Made by a program: the position numbers and the translations under genes. This document shows positions 1 to 5,930 of a DNA stretch of 25,595 nucleotides, piece by piece (position 1 is the first letter of the stretch; every line of letters begins with the position of its first letter). The notes beneath the pieces were generated by a model. The model was not told the DNA's origin. It made no database searches and saw only the letters and a list, made by a program, of their open reading frames with translations. Origin of the DNA: a virus; IMG/VR virus record IMGVR_UViG_3300044613_001899, positions 1 to 25,595 of that record. One strand, written 5' to 3'.

Positions 1-374
1 ATGTTGATGGTGATCCCGCCGAACCCAAAGGATGTTGGAGCTTCCTGCTGCCCCCAGATGCGGCGCTGCTCCCTCTCTGCTCTCCAAGCGTAGGCCTTCC
101 ATAGTGCGGATGCTGCTGATGCTCTTTGAGCGCGCGAGGTTGCGTCTTCATGAGTGGCAGCCTCCAAGATCATCTGTTCGGCTTGGTCTAAACGTGTTGC
201 GTGGTACTCGATCTGTGCTTCTAGGTATTCGGGATCGTCTTTAAGGCCGCGAGTGATTTGGGACTTGTGGCAGCCTAGTTCCTTTGCGATTGAGGCGGCG
301 GTTTCGCCGTGGCTGATACGGTGAATAATTTCGTCGCGGTGCAGTTGAGCTATTGGAACTGATACGTTAGGCAT
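1..374 (-). CDS. Terminase small subunit-like protein (partial)
   Basis: The gene reads leftward from the ATG at 374 and leaves the window still open after about 124 codons. It begins MPNVSVPIAQLHRDEIIHRISHG. Residues roughly 10-45 form a helix-turn-helix of resolvase/terminase type (ETAASIAKELGCHKSQITRGL). A helical stretch follows with DDPEYLEAQIEYHATRLDQAEQMI, typical of phage terminase small subunits that recognise pac/cos DNA and recruit the large subunit. The large-subunit gene would be expected next, outside the window. The HTH and position are seen; the terminase role is inferred. Another small HTH protein is possible. Confidence 0.55.
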   Translation of the reverse strand, partial: MPNVSVPIAQLHRDEIIHRISHGETAASIAKELGCHKSQITRGLKDDPEYLEAQIEYHATRLDQAEQMILEAATHEDATSRAQRASAASALWKAYAWRAEREQRRIWGQQEAPTSFGFGGITIN

Positions 375-528
375 GTTGTGTTATCCCATAGAACCACGCT
401 CGCCATGAGGGCGAACGATTTAATTGATCTTAGCGGCGCGGCGTTTATACAATCAGGTCTAGCCTGTCTTGTGCCTTTGTGTTGCGGCCTTGGGCTGCTT
501 TGCTTTCGCATTCTTGCCCTGTTTATGC

Positions 529-1005
529 TTACGCGGACTGAGCTATGGTCCCGCTGGTGCGCCAATCAATTGAGTCTGTATTGCCTTTTCCTAGGTTGCA
601 TTCCCTGCACAGTATTTGCAGGTTGTTCAGGTCTAGCTCCAAGTGCGGATACTTTGACCTTGGTTTGATGTGATCCACGTGCAATTCTGTATTCGTCGCG
701 CCGCAGCAATGGCAAGTTTTGCCGTACAGCTTGTAGGCCTTGTAGCGAAGAATCTGCCATTCTTGCGTATCGTAAAACTTACTACCCAGACCAGGCCGGT
801 ATGGAATGATTGCCCGGCGGTAATTCTTTGGTTCCTTCGCCCTCTTCGCCTTGGGTTTCTTTGGAAGCTTTGGCAGGCCTTTCTTTACCTGCTTTGCCTG
901 ATCGATTGCCCATTGGCGGCGGCGCTTCTTGTCGGCTTCGTGTAATTGCCGATCCCGCGCAGCTTCAGCGGCCTTGACATCAACTAAATACAGCCTTTGT
1001 CCCAT
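529..1005 (-). CDS. HNH endonuclease
   Basis: 158 residues. The first 65 residues are very lysine/arginine rich. Residues 95-142 form an HNH domain: a C98/C101 zinc pair, the HVDH core at 109-112 (catalytic His), then C133 and C136 with a following asparagine and GKGN. Small HNH proteins of this type sit beside terminase genes in many phages and can act as nicking partners in packaging, or may be free-standing homing endonucleases. The gene lies just upstream of the terminase-small-like gene on the same strand. The basic C-terminal reading frame after the stop (codons for KHKQGKNAKAK) could indicate a lost extension by frameshift. The start is the ATG placed directly at the predicted transcription start. 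Confidence 0.85.
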   Translation of the reverse strand: MGQRLYLVDVKAAEAARDRQLHEADKKRRRQWAIDQAKQVKKGLPKLPKKPKAKRAKEPKNYRRAIIPYRPGLGSKFYDTQEWQILRYKAYKLYGKTCHCCGATNTELHVDHIKPRSKYPHLELDLNNLQILCRECNLGKGNTDSIDWRTSGTIAQSA

Positions 1006-1012
1006 GCCTTAG

Positions 1013-1040
1013 ATTCTACCTATCAATTTCATCTTGTCAA
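1013..1040 (-). promoter_or_regulatory. Sigma70 promoter giving a leaderless HNH transcript
   Basis: On the minus strand TTGACA (1035-1040) and TAGAAT (1013-1018) are separated by 16 bases. Only seven bases lie between the -10 box and the ATG of the HNH gene, so transcription should start at or next to the start codon. No Shine-Dalgarno can fit. The rest of 1019-1258 is the divergent spacer to the plus-strand operon, with no other clear signal. Confidence 0.65.
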
Positions 1041-1258
1041 TAGCCTGCCAATTCTCAAATGTGCCCTTTTTCGTCACTTCGATACCAATCGCGGCACATT
1101 AGCTAAGTCATTGATAAGCGCGGATTCTGCGCTTTTCATGTGATCATTTACGTCACGTCGTCTTAGTGGGCATTCTGCTAACTAGTTGATTCTATTGTAT
1201 TTCAATATCTGGCACGGTGAGTGCATGTAATAGGGCAAGACAAACAGGAGAATCAATC

Positions 1259-1471
1259 ATGACCGACAGATCAAAACAGCTACAAGCTACAAGACAGACC
1301 ATTCTTGACTTGCTGAACTCGATGGGTCCGTGCTGCGTGCTGGATATTATAAGCGAGTGCAAAGAGCAGGCTTATGCGGGAATGATTCCTCTAGCCATCA
1401 ATCAACTAGTAATCGAGCAGGCTATCTACTTTGACCACGATAGCGGCACGTTTGATACGATTTCCGACTAA
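1259..1471 (+). CDS. Small early phage protein
   Basis: 70 residues starting MTDRSKQLQATRQTILDLL. The ATG at 1259 is preceded by AGGAG at a good distance; a longer in-frame GTG start at 1217 has no such site and was not chosen. The sequence looks like a small winged-helix-like fold (ILDLLNSMGPCCVLDIISEC ... PLAINQLVIEQAIYFD), the pattern of proteins with a helical DNA-binding head and a short beta wing. I do not recognise a family. It is first in a plus-strand run of tiny, closely packed genes, which is usual for early host-takeover functions. Confidence 0.7.
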   Translation: MTDRSKQLQATRQTILDLLNSMGPCCVLDIISECKEQAYAGMIPLAINQLVIEQAIYFDHDSGTFDTISD

Positions 1472-1504
1472 CCATAGCAGTCTGACTAGATAGGGGATTT
1501 AATC

Positions 1505-1660
1505 ATGAGGGTTACAGTCTTTCAAGTCACTGAATACGATGTTGGCTATAACGGCAACACCCGTCGCGACGTTGGCAAATGGTGCGTAGTCTCATGCGGC
1601 TGCACATATTGGCGCAAAACAGAATCCGATGCGCGAGAATTGGCTGCATACATCAGCTAG
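1505..1660 (+). CDS. Small hypothetical protein
   Basis: 51 residues, MRVTVFQVTEYDVGYNGNTR, ending in RELAAYIS. It has a GGGG-type ribosome binding region about ten bases upstream and sits between two genes of the same operon. It contains the motif WCVVSCGC with three cysteines close together and several aromatic residues, suggesting a compact beta fold that may bind metal. No family recognised. A stem-loop follows directly after the stop. Confidence 0.6.
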   Translation: MRVTVFQVTEYDVGYNGNTRRDVGKWCVVSCGCTYWRKTESDARELAAYIS

Positions 1661-1670
1661 ACCCTAGCGT

Positions 1671-1688
1671 AAAGCCCTTAGGGGCTTT
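1671..1688 (+). terminator. Weak stem-loop between small genes
   Basis: AAAGCCC and GGGCTTT form a perfect seven-pair stem with a TTAG loop, followed by only TTTCC. The U-tract is poor, so this may be a weak terminator or a transcript-stabilising hairpin rather than a full stop. Confidence 0.4.
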
Positions 1689-1728
1689 CCGGTGGCGTTT
1701 AGACCATCAATTCTATAGGGGTAAGATC

Positions 1729-2061
1729 ATGAAAACCACAATCAGCCAATCCGCTTTTATTGACGCATTCCGCCGTTATGACCGTTATGAGCAATTCGGT
1801 TATGACGCGCTCTGTAGCCTGTTCGATTACATGGAACAGATGGAACAGGATACCGGCGAAGAAATCGAGCTTGACGTAATCGCGCTCTGTTGCGATTACA
1901 GCGTCGACAGCGTTGAGGACATCGCCAGCAGCTACAGCATCGACATCGAAGGCATGGACGATGACGAAGCGCGGGAAGCTGTTCTCGACTACCTAAACGA
2001 CAATACTACGGTAATCGACGAAGACTGTAACGGCCAGATTCTCTACTGTTCCGCGTTCTAA
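1729..2061 (+). CDS. Acidic phage protein (MKTTISQSAFIDAF family)
   Basis: 110 residues. I chose the ATG at 1729, which follows AGGGG(T); a longer in-frame start upstream would run through the preceding hairpin. The protein is strongly acidic (EEIELDVIALCCDY, DIEGMDDDEAREAVLDYL, DEDCNGQILY). Similar proteins with the FRxYDRxxQFGYDAL and IELDVIALCCDY pattern are common in proteobacterial phages and plasmids, often near antirestriction genes, and are annotated only as hypothetical. The high negative charge could mean DNA mimicry, but that is inference. Confidence 0.75.
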   Translation: MKTTISQSAFIDAFRRYDRYEQFGYDALCSLFDYMEQMEQDTGEEIELDVIALCCDYSVDSVEDIASSYSIDIEGMDDDEAREAVLDYLNDNTTVIDEDCNGQILYCSAF

Positions 2062-2071
2062 GGGGTAAAAC

Positions 2072-2230
2072 ATGAACATATGCAAACAAGCCCGCATCGC
2101 CGCCAATATCGCCCGTCTGTGGCCTTCCCTTGGCCGGGAAGCTGGGAACCAGATAGCGGCCCGATTTGGGGTGAATCCTTCGATTCTGACATTGGCCAGG
2201 ATACTGGCAGAAAGTGAGCGTTCATCGTGA
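2072..2230 (+). CDS. Small HTH-like protein
   Basis: 52 residues, starting MNICKQARIAANIARLWPSL. Preceded by GGGG(TAAAAC) about six bases before the ATG. Residues 25-45 (GNQIAARFGVNPSILTLARIL) fit a helix-turn-helix. It overlaps the next gene by four bases (GTGA), implying translational coupling. Function unknown; a small regulator is plausible. Confidence 0.6.
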   Translation: MNICKQARIAANIARLWPSLGREAGNQIAARFGVNPSILTLARILAESERSS

Positions 2231-2484
2231 GTGCTTGCATTGAAATGACAGCGGATAGCTATTGGAAGCAAGGACAGAAAGTTACCGGGTTCTATTGCGG
2301 TAAGGCTTTTACGGGAGTTATAAACAATAACACTCGCCCAACTCCAGATGGAAGAAACGTAATTTTTGGGGTAACTCTTGATTCTCCAATTGAAGTATTC
2401 GGACAGATGCGCGAACGGATCGAGATTAGTCCGCGTGTTTATGGGTTTCACGCCGATAAAGAACATGGAATATATCAATTCTAA
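2227..2484 (+). CDS. Small hypothetical protein
   Basis: 85 residues from the GTG at 2227, which overlaps the stop of the preceding gene. An ATG at 2245 (MTADSYWKQG) is a possible alternative. The body reads like a small beta-barrel: GQKVTGFYCGKAFTGVI, RNVIFGVTLDSPIEVFGQMRERIEI. Short phage proteins of this design are frequent and uncharacterised. The next start lies only eleven bases after the stop. Confidence 0.6.
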   Translation: MSACIEMTADSYWKQGQKVTGFYCGKAFTGVINNNTRPTPDGRNVIFGVTLDSPIEVFGQMRERIEISPRVYGFHADKEHGIYQF

Positions 2485-2495
2485 AGGTGGGGACA

Positions 2496-2747
2496 ATGGA
2501 CATTGTTGAAAAGCTGAGAAACAACAGCGGGTCGCATATTTCAGGAACATATGACGTGGATGCAGCAGATTTGATTGATAACCTGCGCAGCACTATCCGA
2601 GAATTTGGAACTGTTGTAATCGAATACTTGGCCGCATATGACGCAGCATTAGACCCGAAAGCTGTTGGCTCAACTTGCCGACTTATTAGGGCGGAAAGCA
2701 ATTTGCGCTACATAGTCGGCGCTGGTGATACGGTGACTAAGCCATGA
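2496..2747 (+). CDS. Small hypothetical protein
   Basis: 83 residues starting MDIVEKLRNNSG. The ATG at 2496 has AAGGTGG upstream; an in-frame GTG nine bases earlier was not used. Mainly helical, with DVDAADLIDNLRSTIREFGTVVIEYLAAYDAAL in the middle. It resembles the many short phage proteins that begin with xDIVExLR and carry coiled-coil helices. No function can be assigned. Its last codons overlap the next start. Confidence 0.6.
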   Translation: MDIVEKLRNNSGSHISGTYDVDAADLIDNLRSTIREFGTVVIEYLAAYDAALDPKAVGSTCRLIRAESNLRYIVGAGDTVTKP

Positions 2748-2875
2748 TCCCCTACTCTCACCACATCATTGCCCAGGGTAAGGCTATCTGTGAAGCTTTC
2801 GAGATGGCTCGCCCATTCTCTGACCGGATTACGCATAGGTCGTTCTTCTGGTTTCCTACCCGTAAACCCCAATGA
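2744..2875 (+). CDS. Very small hypothetical protein
   Basis: 43 residues, MIPYSHHIIAQGKAICEAFE through PTRKPQ. It overlaps the previous gene (ATG inside its end) and the next gene by ATGA, so all three are probably translated together. Contains many aromatics and histidines. No family recognised. Confidence 0.5.
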   Translation: MIPYSHHIIAQGKAICEAFEMARPFSDRITHRSFFWFPTRKPQ

Positions 2876-3057
2876 CTCCTACCCATCAACAAATCCGCGA
2901 TGTACGGGCTTTGCTCGGCCTAACTCAAGCCGAAACCGCCAAGCTGCTGCATATGGCGCTACGGACATATAACGATCAGGAACGAGGCAAGGCTAAGATG
3001 CCTGGCGCAGCATGGGAATTGATGCAGATTAAACTAACCGAAAGGATCGATAAATGA
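2872..3057 (+). CDS. XRE-type helix-turn-helix protein
   Basis: 61 residues. Residues 5-45 are a classic lambda-repressor-like HTH: QQIRDVRALLGLTQAETAKL then LHMALRTYNDQERGKAKMP. Proteins of this size with this pattern are common DNA-binding regulators in Burkholderiales phages and prophages. There is no dimerisation domain, so it may act as a Cro-like protein. It is coupled by ATGA overlaps to the genes on both sides. Confidence 0.75.
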   Translation: MTPTHQQIRDVRALLGLTQAETAKLLHMALRTYNDQERGKAKMPGAAWELMQIKLTERIDK

Positions 3058-3143
3058 CAATCAACGGCCAGCTTATTGTTTCTGCCTATGCCTTCGCGCT
3101 TGGCGCCATATTCGGCTATTGCGTGAGGATGTTTCTAGGGTAA
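3054..3143 (+). CDS. Single-pass small membrane protein
   Basis: 29 residues, starting MTINGQLIVSAYAFALGAIF. Nearly the whole protein is one hydrophobic segment. The ATG overlaps the end of the XRE gene (ATGA). It is the last gene before a strong terminator. Its size and position fit an early phage membrane peptide, but nothing more specific can be said. Confidence 0.45.
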   Translation: MTINGQLIVSAYAFALGAIFGYCVRMFLG

Positions 3144-3159
3144 AATACAGTCTCCCCCT

Positions 3160-3214
3160 AGCGGCTGAAATGCCGCTTTTGACCCGGTTTGAGTTTCTCG
3201 CCGGGTCTTTTTTT
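3160..3214 (+). terminator. Rho-independent terminator of the early operon
   Basis: Two stem-loops in tandem. AGCGGC (3160-3165) pairs with GCCGCT (3172-3177). GACCCGG (3181-3187) pairs with CCGGGTC (3201-3207), followed by seven T residues (3208-3214). The second is a textbook intrinsic terminator for plus-strand transcription. Confidence 0.9.
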
Positions 3215-3218
3215 GTCT

Positions 3219-3551
3219 ATCACTTAAGCATGTATGTTAGCACTCACTTACATCAATACCATTGTGCAGCAATTGATTCCGATATGACAACAACTGTATG
3301 TAAGTAATCACTCTCACATAAAGCCGAGCCAGCGCTTGTCAATACCTTTTTCGCCAGCATCCAGCCGCATAAATCCTAGCTATCGCAATCAATATCACGA
3401 TAGTAAGCACTGACTAACAGGATTTCGATAAAAAAGTAGATATATACTGACAAATATCGGGTTTTTGCTAAGGCTGCAACCCTCCCGAACAACAGGGGAT
3501 TAGCTCTCATCCCCTAACCCCTTCTCTCAAAACGTTGCTACTGATTGTCAA
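3219..3551. other. Non-coding AT-rich spacer between convergent operons
   Basis: I find no credible gene here. CTATCG (3379-3384) and CGATAG (3397-3402) form a short inverted repeat, followed by an AT-rich stretch (about 3430-3475). AGGGGAT (3494-3500) and ATCCCCT (3509-3515) make a seven-pair hairpin that lies at the end of the minus-strand recombination operon. It lacks a U-tract on either strand, so a terminator role is only possible. Confidence 0.5.
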
Positions 3552-4148
3552 CTAGTTGCTTGACAATGCTTTCAGCTTGGCTTTGTACTCAGCCTCGATC
3601 TGTTGACATTCTTCTCGCGTCCACTTCCTTGACCGTGGCGCATTCTTGAGTCGGTCGGCTTCCTCTTGCCCGATCCTTGCGGGTAGTCTCATGGCGTACT
3701 CGGCTTGATTTCCGCCTAGATGGATGTTGCACTGATTACACTGCTTATGGATGTTAGCAGGGTCAAACCGTAAAGCACTGGATGCGCCGACAGATATATG
3801 GTGGCCCGCATGAAATGCCTGAGCTTCAAACCTCCCACAAGAAATACAGCCCTGTTCCCTATCCCTAGCCAGTACCCACGAATTACAAGCCTTCTCTGCC
3901 TTTTTAAGCCAGTATTGCAAGGGCTTTAGTTCAAGTTTGCGCTCTTTGATCCGCTGGCGCTCGATCTTGTCCTGCTTTTCCTGTTCTTTTGCCTTCCTGC
4001 TGTCGATCAATTGTTGCGCGCAAGATGGAGAACAAACCGTCTGTAACGGTCTGGCAGGGGTAAATAGCTGCTTACAGTTCCGGCATTTTTTCTGCTTGAC
4101 CCGCTTTAATCCGAAAACCCCCATTATGGCATCAGCCTGCGCATTCAT
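3552..4148 (-). CDS. ninG: NinG-type recombination protein
   Basis: 198 residues from the ATG at 4148 (MNAQADAIMGVFG), which overlaps the previous gene by ATGA. The N-terminal part has a zinc motif KCRNCKQLFTPARPLQTVCS with further cysteine. A lysine/glutamate-rich helix follows (about residues 55-90). The C-terminal part is HNH-like: CISCGRF, HAGHHISVGASSALRFDP, HKQCNQCNIHLGGN. This matches lambda NinG (Rap), a structure-specific endonuclease acting on recombination intermediates in the Red pathway. It fits with ERF, SSB and NinB encoded elsewhere in this window. Confidence 0.9.
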   Translation of the reverse strand: MNAQADAIMGVFGLKRVKQKKCRNCKQLFTPARPLQTVCSPSCAQQLIDSRKAKEQEKQDKIERQRIKERKLELKPLQYWLKKAEKACNSWVLARDREQGCISCGRFEAQAFHAGHHISVGASSALRFDPANIHKQCNQCNIHLGGNQAEYAMRLPARIGQEEADRLKNAPRSRKWTREECQQIEAEYKAKLKALSSN

Positions 4149-4345
4149 AGGTTTTTTATTGCGCGATCCGCGATCTTCAATGCTTCCCTGATTTCTACAG
4201 AACACCCCTCACAATTAGGCGCTTCCGGGCCTAATACATTAACAATCTGCATCAGAGCATACTTCATCTTCAGGGCGTGCTCCAAAGCGTCCTTGACGAA
4301 TACATGGTTGAGTTCATCCATGATCTTGCGTGTTTTGTCTTTCAT
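4145..4345 (-). CDS. Small hypothetical phage protein
   Basis: 66 residues, MKDKTRKIMDELNHVFVKDA to AIKNL. Helical and mixed charge, with a GPEAPNCEGCSVEI turn carrying two cysteines. Similar short proteins with LNxxFVxDALEHALKMxxAL occur upstream of recombination genes in phages. A Shine-Dalgarno GAGAGGA lies seven bases upstream, within the repeated leader described at 4346-4457. Confidence 0.65.
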   Translation of the reverse strand: MKDKTRKIMDELNHVFVKDALEHALKMKYALMQIVNVLGPEAPNCEGCSVEIREALKIADRAIKNL

Positions 4346-4457
4346 AGTTCCTCTCAGGGTTTCCTGGGTTTTAGTAGGTTAACAAGTTGATTTAATTACG
4401 CTTCGACTTGTTTGGAATCCGTATATTCAGGCGTCCGTGCTGTAGAACTTACGTTAG
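4346..4457 (-). repeat. Repeated leader module, copy A (attI-like site plus SD leader)
   Basis: Read on the minus strand this segment starts with the attI-like core and ends at the ATG of the 66-residue gene. Its last part (CCTACTAAAACCCAGG, AAACCCTG, AGAGG) closely matches the same part of the copy at 17640-17754. The copy at 8092-8208 is more divergent but has the same order and length. The frame entering from the cassette side reads NVSSTARTPEYTDSKQVEA and stops at 4396. Confidence 0.7.
4437..4457 (+). other. attI-like recombination site A
   Basis: GTGCTGTAGAACTTACG (4437-4453) is followed by TTAG; the inferred crossover lies between 4453 and 4454, in the G/TT of a GTTAGAG core. The identical 21-base string occurs at 8188-8208 and, inverted, at 17640-17660, always at the 3' end of a cassette array. 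This copy lacks the upstream GTTATGCAGC box seen in the other two. Confidence 0.65.
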
Positions 4458-4963
4458 AGCGCATCAACGCCATTGACCAGCGGGCCGCCGACGAATCCAA
4501 CGAGTGACGGTGCCCATCCGCCCTGCGCCACGCGCAGCCAGCCTTCATAGCCTGCCGTGCTGTCTCCACATGCGCTGGCCCCCGTGTCGGTCAGCCATCG
4601 CGCCAATTCTTCAGGTGTAGCGAATGCCGGGCTTATCGGCGTTCCCTCGCTGGTGTCCTCGTACATCATCAGGTGCGTGCGCTGCTCTACTGGCCAGTCC
4701 GGCGTGTAATCATCCCGGTGCGGGCGCTGGCCGCTGTACTGCTCGTAGGTCATGGCGCGAGTCTCTGCGTCGGTGCAGTGGTCTGGCCGCCATCCGGCCT
4801 TCCACTTGGCGCATTCCTCATCCCATTCGTCCACAGCGGGCTGGTAGCGCTGGCCTGGATACAGCGGTTTGTAACGCTCCACCATGCGGCCCGTGCGCCA
4901 GTCCGGCACTTGTTCCTTCGGGTGTTGCCAGTTGGCCGGAACTCGTCTTACTTCTCTTCCCAT
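4454..4963 (-). CDS. Cassette gene: phage-type hypothetical protein (MGREVRRVP family)
   Basis: 169 residues. It starts MGREVRRVPANWQHPK and continues with YKPLYPGQRYQPAVDEWDEE, a pattern I know from many phage hypothetical proteins. The middle is rich in Trp, Tyr and acidic residues; the C-terminal third is WLTDTGASACGDSTAGYEGW then glycine-rich. No enzymatic motif is evident. The start has GGAG eight bases upstream, just after the R' box of its attC. The TAA stop lies inside the terminal R'' box (CTCTAAC), directly against the attI-like core. GC-rich compared with flanking phage genes. Confidence 0.8.
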   Translation of the reverse strand: MGREVRRVPANWQHPKEQVPDWRTGRMVERYKPLYPGQRYQPAVDEWDEECAKWKAGWRPDHCTDAETRAMTYEQYSGQRPHRDDYTPDWPVEQRTHLMMYEDTSEGTPISPAFATPEELARWLTDTGASACGDSTAGYEGWLRVAQGGWAPSLVGFVGGPLVNGVDAL

Positions 4964-4986
4964 CGTTCTCTCCTAGTTGAAACAGC

Positions 4987-5049
4987 GCTCTAACACGGCG
5001 GTCAACAGCGACCGCGCTGAAGCGCGGCGCGTTACCTTATGCGTTCGGC
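4987..5049 (+). other. attC-like site A1 (63 bases)
   Basis: Plus strand: GCTCTAAC, then GGTCAACAGCGACCGCGC, a short loop, GCGCGGCGCGTTACC and finally GTTCGGC. The arms pair as GGTCAAC-A-GCG-A-CCGCGC against GCGCGG-CGC-GTTACC, leaving extra bases (C, A, A) only on the first arm. The extra C in TCAAC is the hallmark extrahelical base of the L'' arm. It separates the two cassettes of array A. Confidence 0.8.
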
Positions 5050-5285
5050 GTCTTCATCGCGGCATCGATCGCAGCGTCAAGATCGTCTGAGCGCAGAGTG
5101 TCTCCAATGCCGTCGATTACGCTCCAGTGCTGGCCTCGCCGCAGTAGCCTGTAGCGCTCGGCGTCCAGTCGCAGTTGGTCCGCTTCTGCCGTAACAATAT
5201 CCCCGTATTTGTGCTTGCCGGCATGTCCTTTCTCAAGTACACATGCGGACGGTCCGGCAAAGCCCTGCGATCCACAAAAAGTCAT
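5037..5285 (-). CDS. Cassette gene: small phage-type protein with CxxxxGHxGxH motif
   Basis: 82 residues. The N-terminal part, CGSQGFAGPSACVLEKGHAG followed by KHKYGD, has two cysteines and histidines in the C...GHxGxHxY arrangement frequent in short phage proteins. A helical linker then leads to RYRLLRRGQHWSVIDGIGDT and DDLDAAIDAAM, a motif found at the C-terminus of many phage hypotheticals. Excellent Shine-Dalgarno (AAGGAGAT) before the ATG at 5285. The last codons (PNA) and TAA lie within the attC that follows. Function unknown. Confidence 0.8.
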   Translation of the reverse strand: MTFCGSQGFAGPSACVLEKGHAGKHKYGDIVTAEADQLRLDAERYRLLRRGQHWSVIDGIGDTLRSDDLDAAIDAAMKTPNA

Positions 5286-5309
5286 GTTCTATCTCCTTAG
5301 TTACCATAC

Positions 5310-5377
5310 GCCGAACCCATCCATCAACCCGGACGCAAGCGATAAGGCCGCTTGCGCCGGTTATGTCAAACGTTATC
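5310..5377 (+). other. attC-like site A0 (68 bases)
   Basis: Plus strand: GCCGAAC, CATCAACCCGGACGCAAGCG, loop, CGCTTGCGCCGGTTATG, then GTTATC. The arms pair over more than 15 bases with unpaired C, C and A on the first arm only. Its last core GTTATC belongs to the phage (end of ninB), so this attC joins array A to the backbone. Confidence 0.8.
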
Positions 5378-5764
5378 TCCCAATTTCACACCGTGTGATA
5401 TAGCAAAAGCTGTTGCATACTCGATAAGGCTTGAGCTTCGTTTCTTGCTCATCAGCGCAGTTGATTCCCGGATGTTCACGAATTCAGACTCTAATCCAGG
5501 CACTACCTCTGCTCCTTCTTTTGTAGCTATAGCATGACCAGAAACAAGTAACACCTTCCACTGCGCTGCTGTTCTCGGCTTACCAGCCCATTGAAGCCCT
5601 GACTTGGCTATGTCTCCCACGATGGCATGAAACCGTGCGGACTGTTCTAGGCTTCTAGTCGGTTCAGATAGGCGCACAACGTATCCATCAGGAGATGAAT
5701 CAATGGCGTCCTTCGCAAGCTGTCTAGCCTGTTGATGGGCTAATCTGAAGAATTGTTTAGCCAT
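5366..5764 (-). CDS. ninB: NinB recombination protein, C-terminus altered by cassette insertion
   Basis: 132 residues from the ATG at 5764 (MAKQFFRLAHQQARQLAKDA). Typical NinB/Orf features: VRLSEPTRSLEQSARFHAIV, LQWAGKPRTAAQWKVLLVSG, VVPGLESEFVNIRESTALMS, LIEYATAFAISHGVKL. NinB binds single-stranded DNA/SSB and can replace RecFOR in phage recombination. The last codons GDNV and the TGA stop arise at the junction: the bases after AACG belong to the attC. Without the insert the frame would continue into SSTARTPEYTDSKQVEA. The missing tail is beyond the conserved core, so the protein may still work. Confidence 0.88.
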   Translation of the reverse strand: MAKQFFRLAHQQARQLAKDAIDSSPDGYVVRLSEPTRSLEQSARFHAIVGDIAKSGLQWAGKPRTAAQWKVLLVSGHAIATKEGAEVVPGLESEFVNIRESTALMSKKRSSSLIEYATAFAISHGVKLGDNV

Positions 5765-5913
5765 GATTTTTCGTGTTCTTCCGCGATCTTGGCGCATTCC
5801 TCGAATGTACCCTTTTCGGCTAAGAGTTCATTGTTGAACCATAGGCGGTAGCCAAGATGCCCATTCACCGAGTATTTCCCGATCCGATAGGGGTCAGAGA
5901 TTACGCCGTACAT
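5740..5913 (-). CDS. Small hypothetical protein between helicase and ninB
   Basis: 57 residues from the ATG at 5913 (MYGVISDPYRIGKYSVNGHL), chosen because GGGAG lies about nine bases upstream; a longer frame would overlap the helicase end by 70 bases. The motif GYRLWFNNELLAEKGTFEEC then KIAEEH is an antiparallel beta/helix unit seen in short phage proteins. It overlaps the ninB start by 25 bases. Function unknown. Confidence 0.6.
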   Translation of the reverse strand: MYGVISDPYRIGKYSVNGHLGYRLWFNNELLAEKGTFEECAKIAEEHEKSWLNNSSD

Positions 5914-5930
5914 TGATTTACGCTCCCACT

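Larger units (their letters stand above)
4454..5372 (+). mobile_element. Integron-type cassette array A (two cassettes)
   Basis: Two cassettes inserted at the end of the NinB gene, both genes on the minus strand. Boundaries are set by GTTA-type cores: G/TTAGAG at 4453-4454 and G/TTATC at 5372-5373. Cassette ends are complementary (GTTAGAGCGC with GCGCTCTAAC; GTTCGGCGT with ACGCCGAAC). Removing the insert would fuse the NinB frame to the NVSSTARTPEYT frame of the leader. Confidence 0.75.

Noticed and set aside
355-374. Another attI-like site (CCTAACGTATCAG) at the terminase gene start
   Set aside because: Only CTAACGTA matches; it is the start of a coding sequence and no attC or cassette lies nearby.
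350-565. 71-codon minus-strand frame between HNH and terminase genes
   Set aside because: It overlaps both neighbours, lacks a ribosome site and has random-looking composition.
1993-2701. Minus-strand frames opposite the early operon
   Set aside because: They are shadows of compact plus-strand genes with ribosome sites and coupled starts.
3119-3307. 62-codon plus-strand frame
   Set aside because: It runs through the strong terminator and has no ribosome site.
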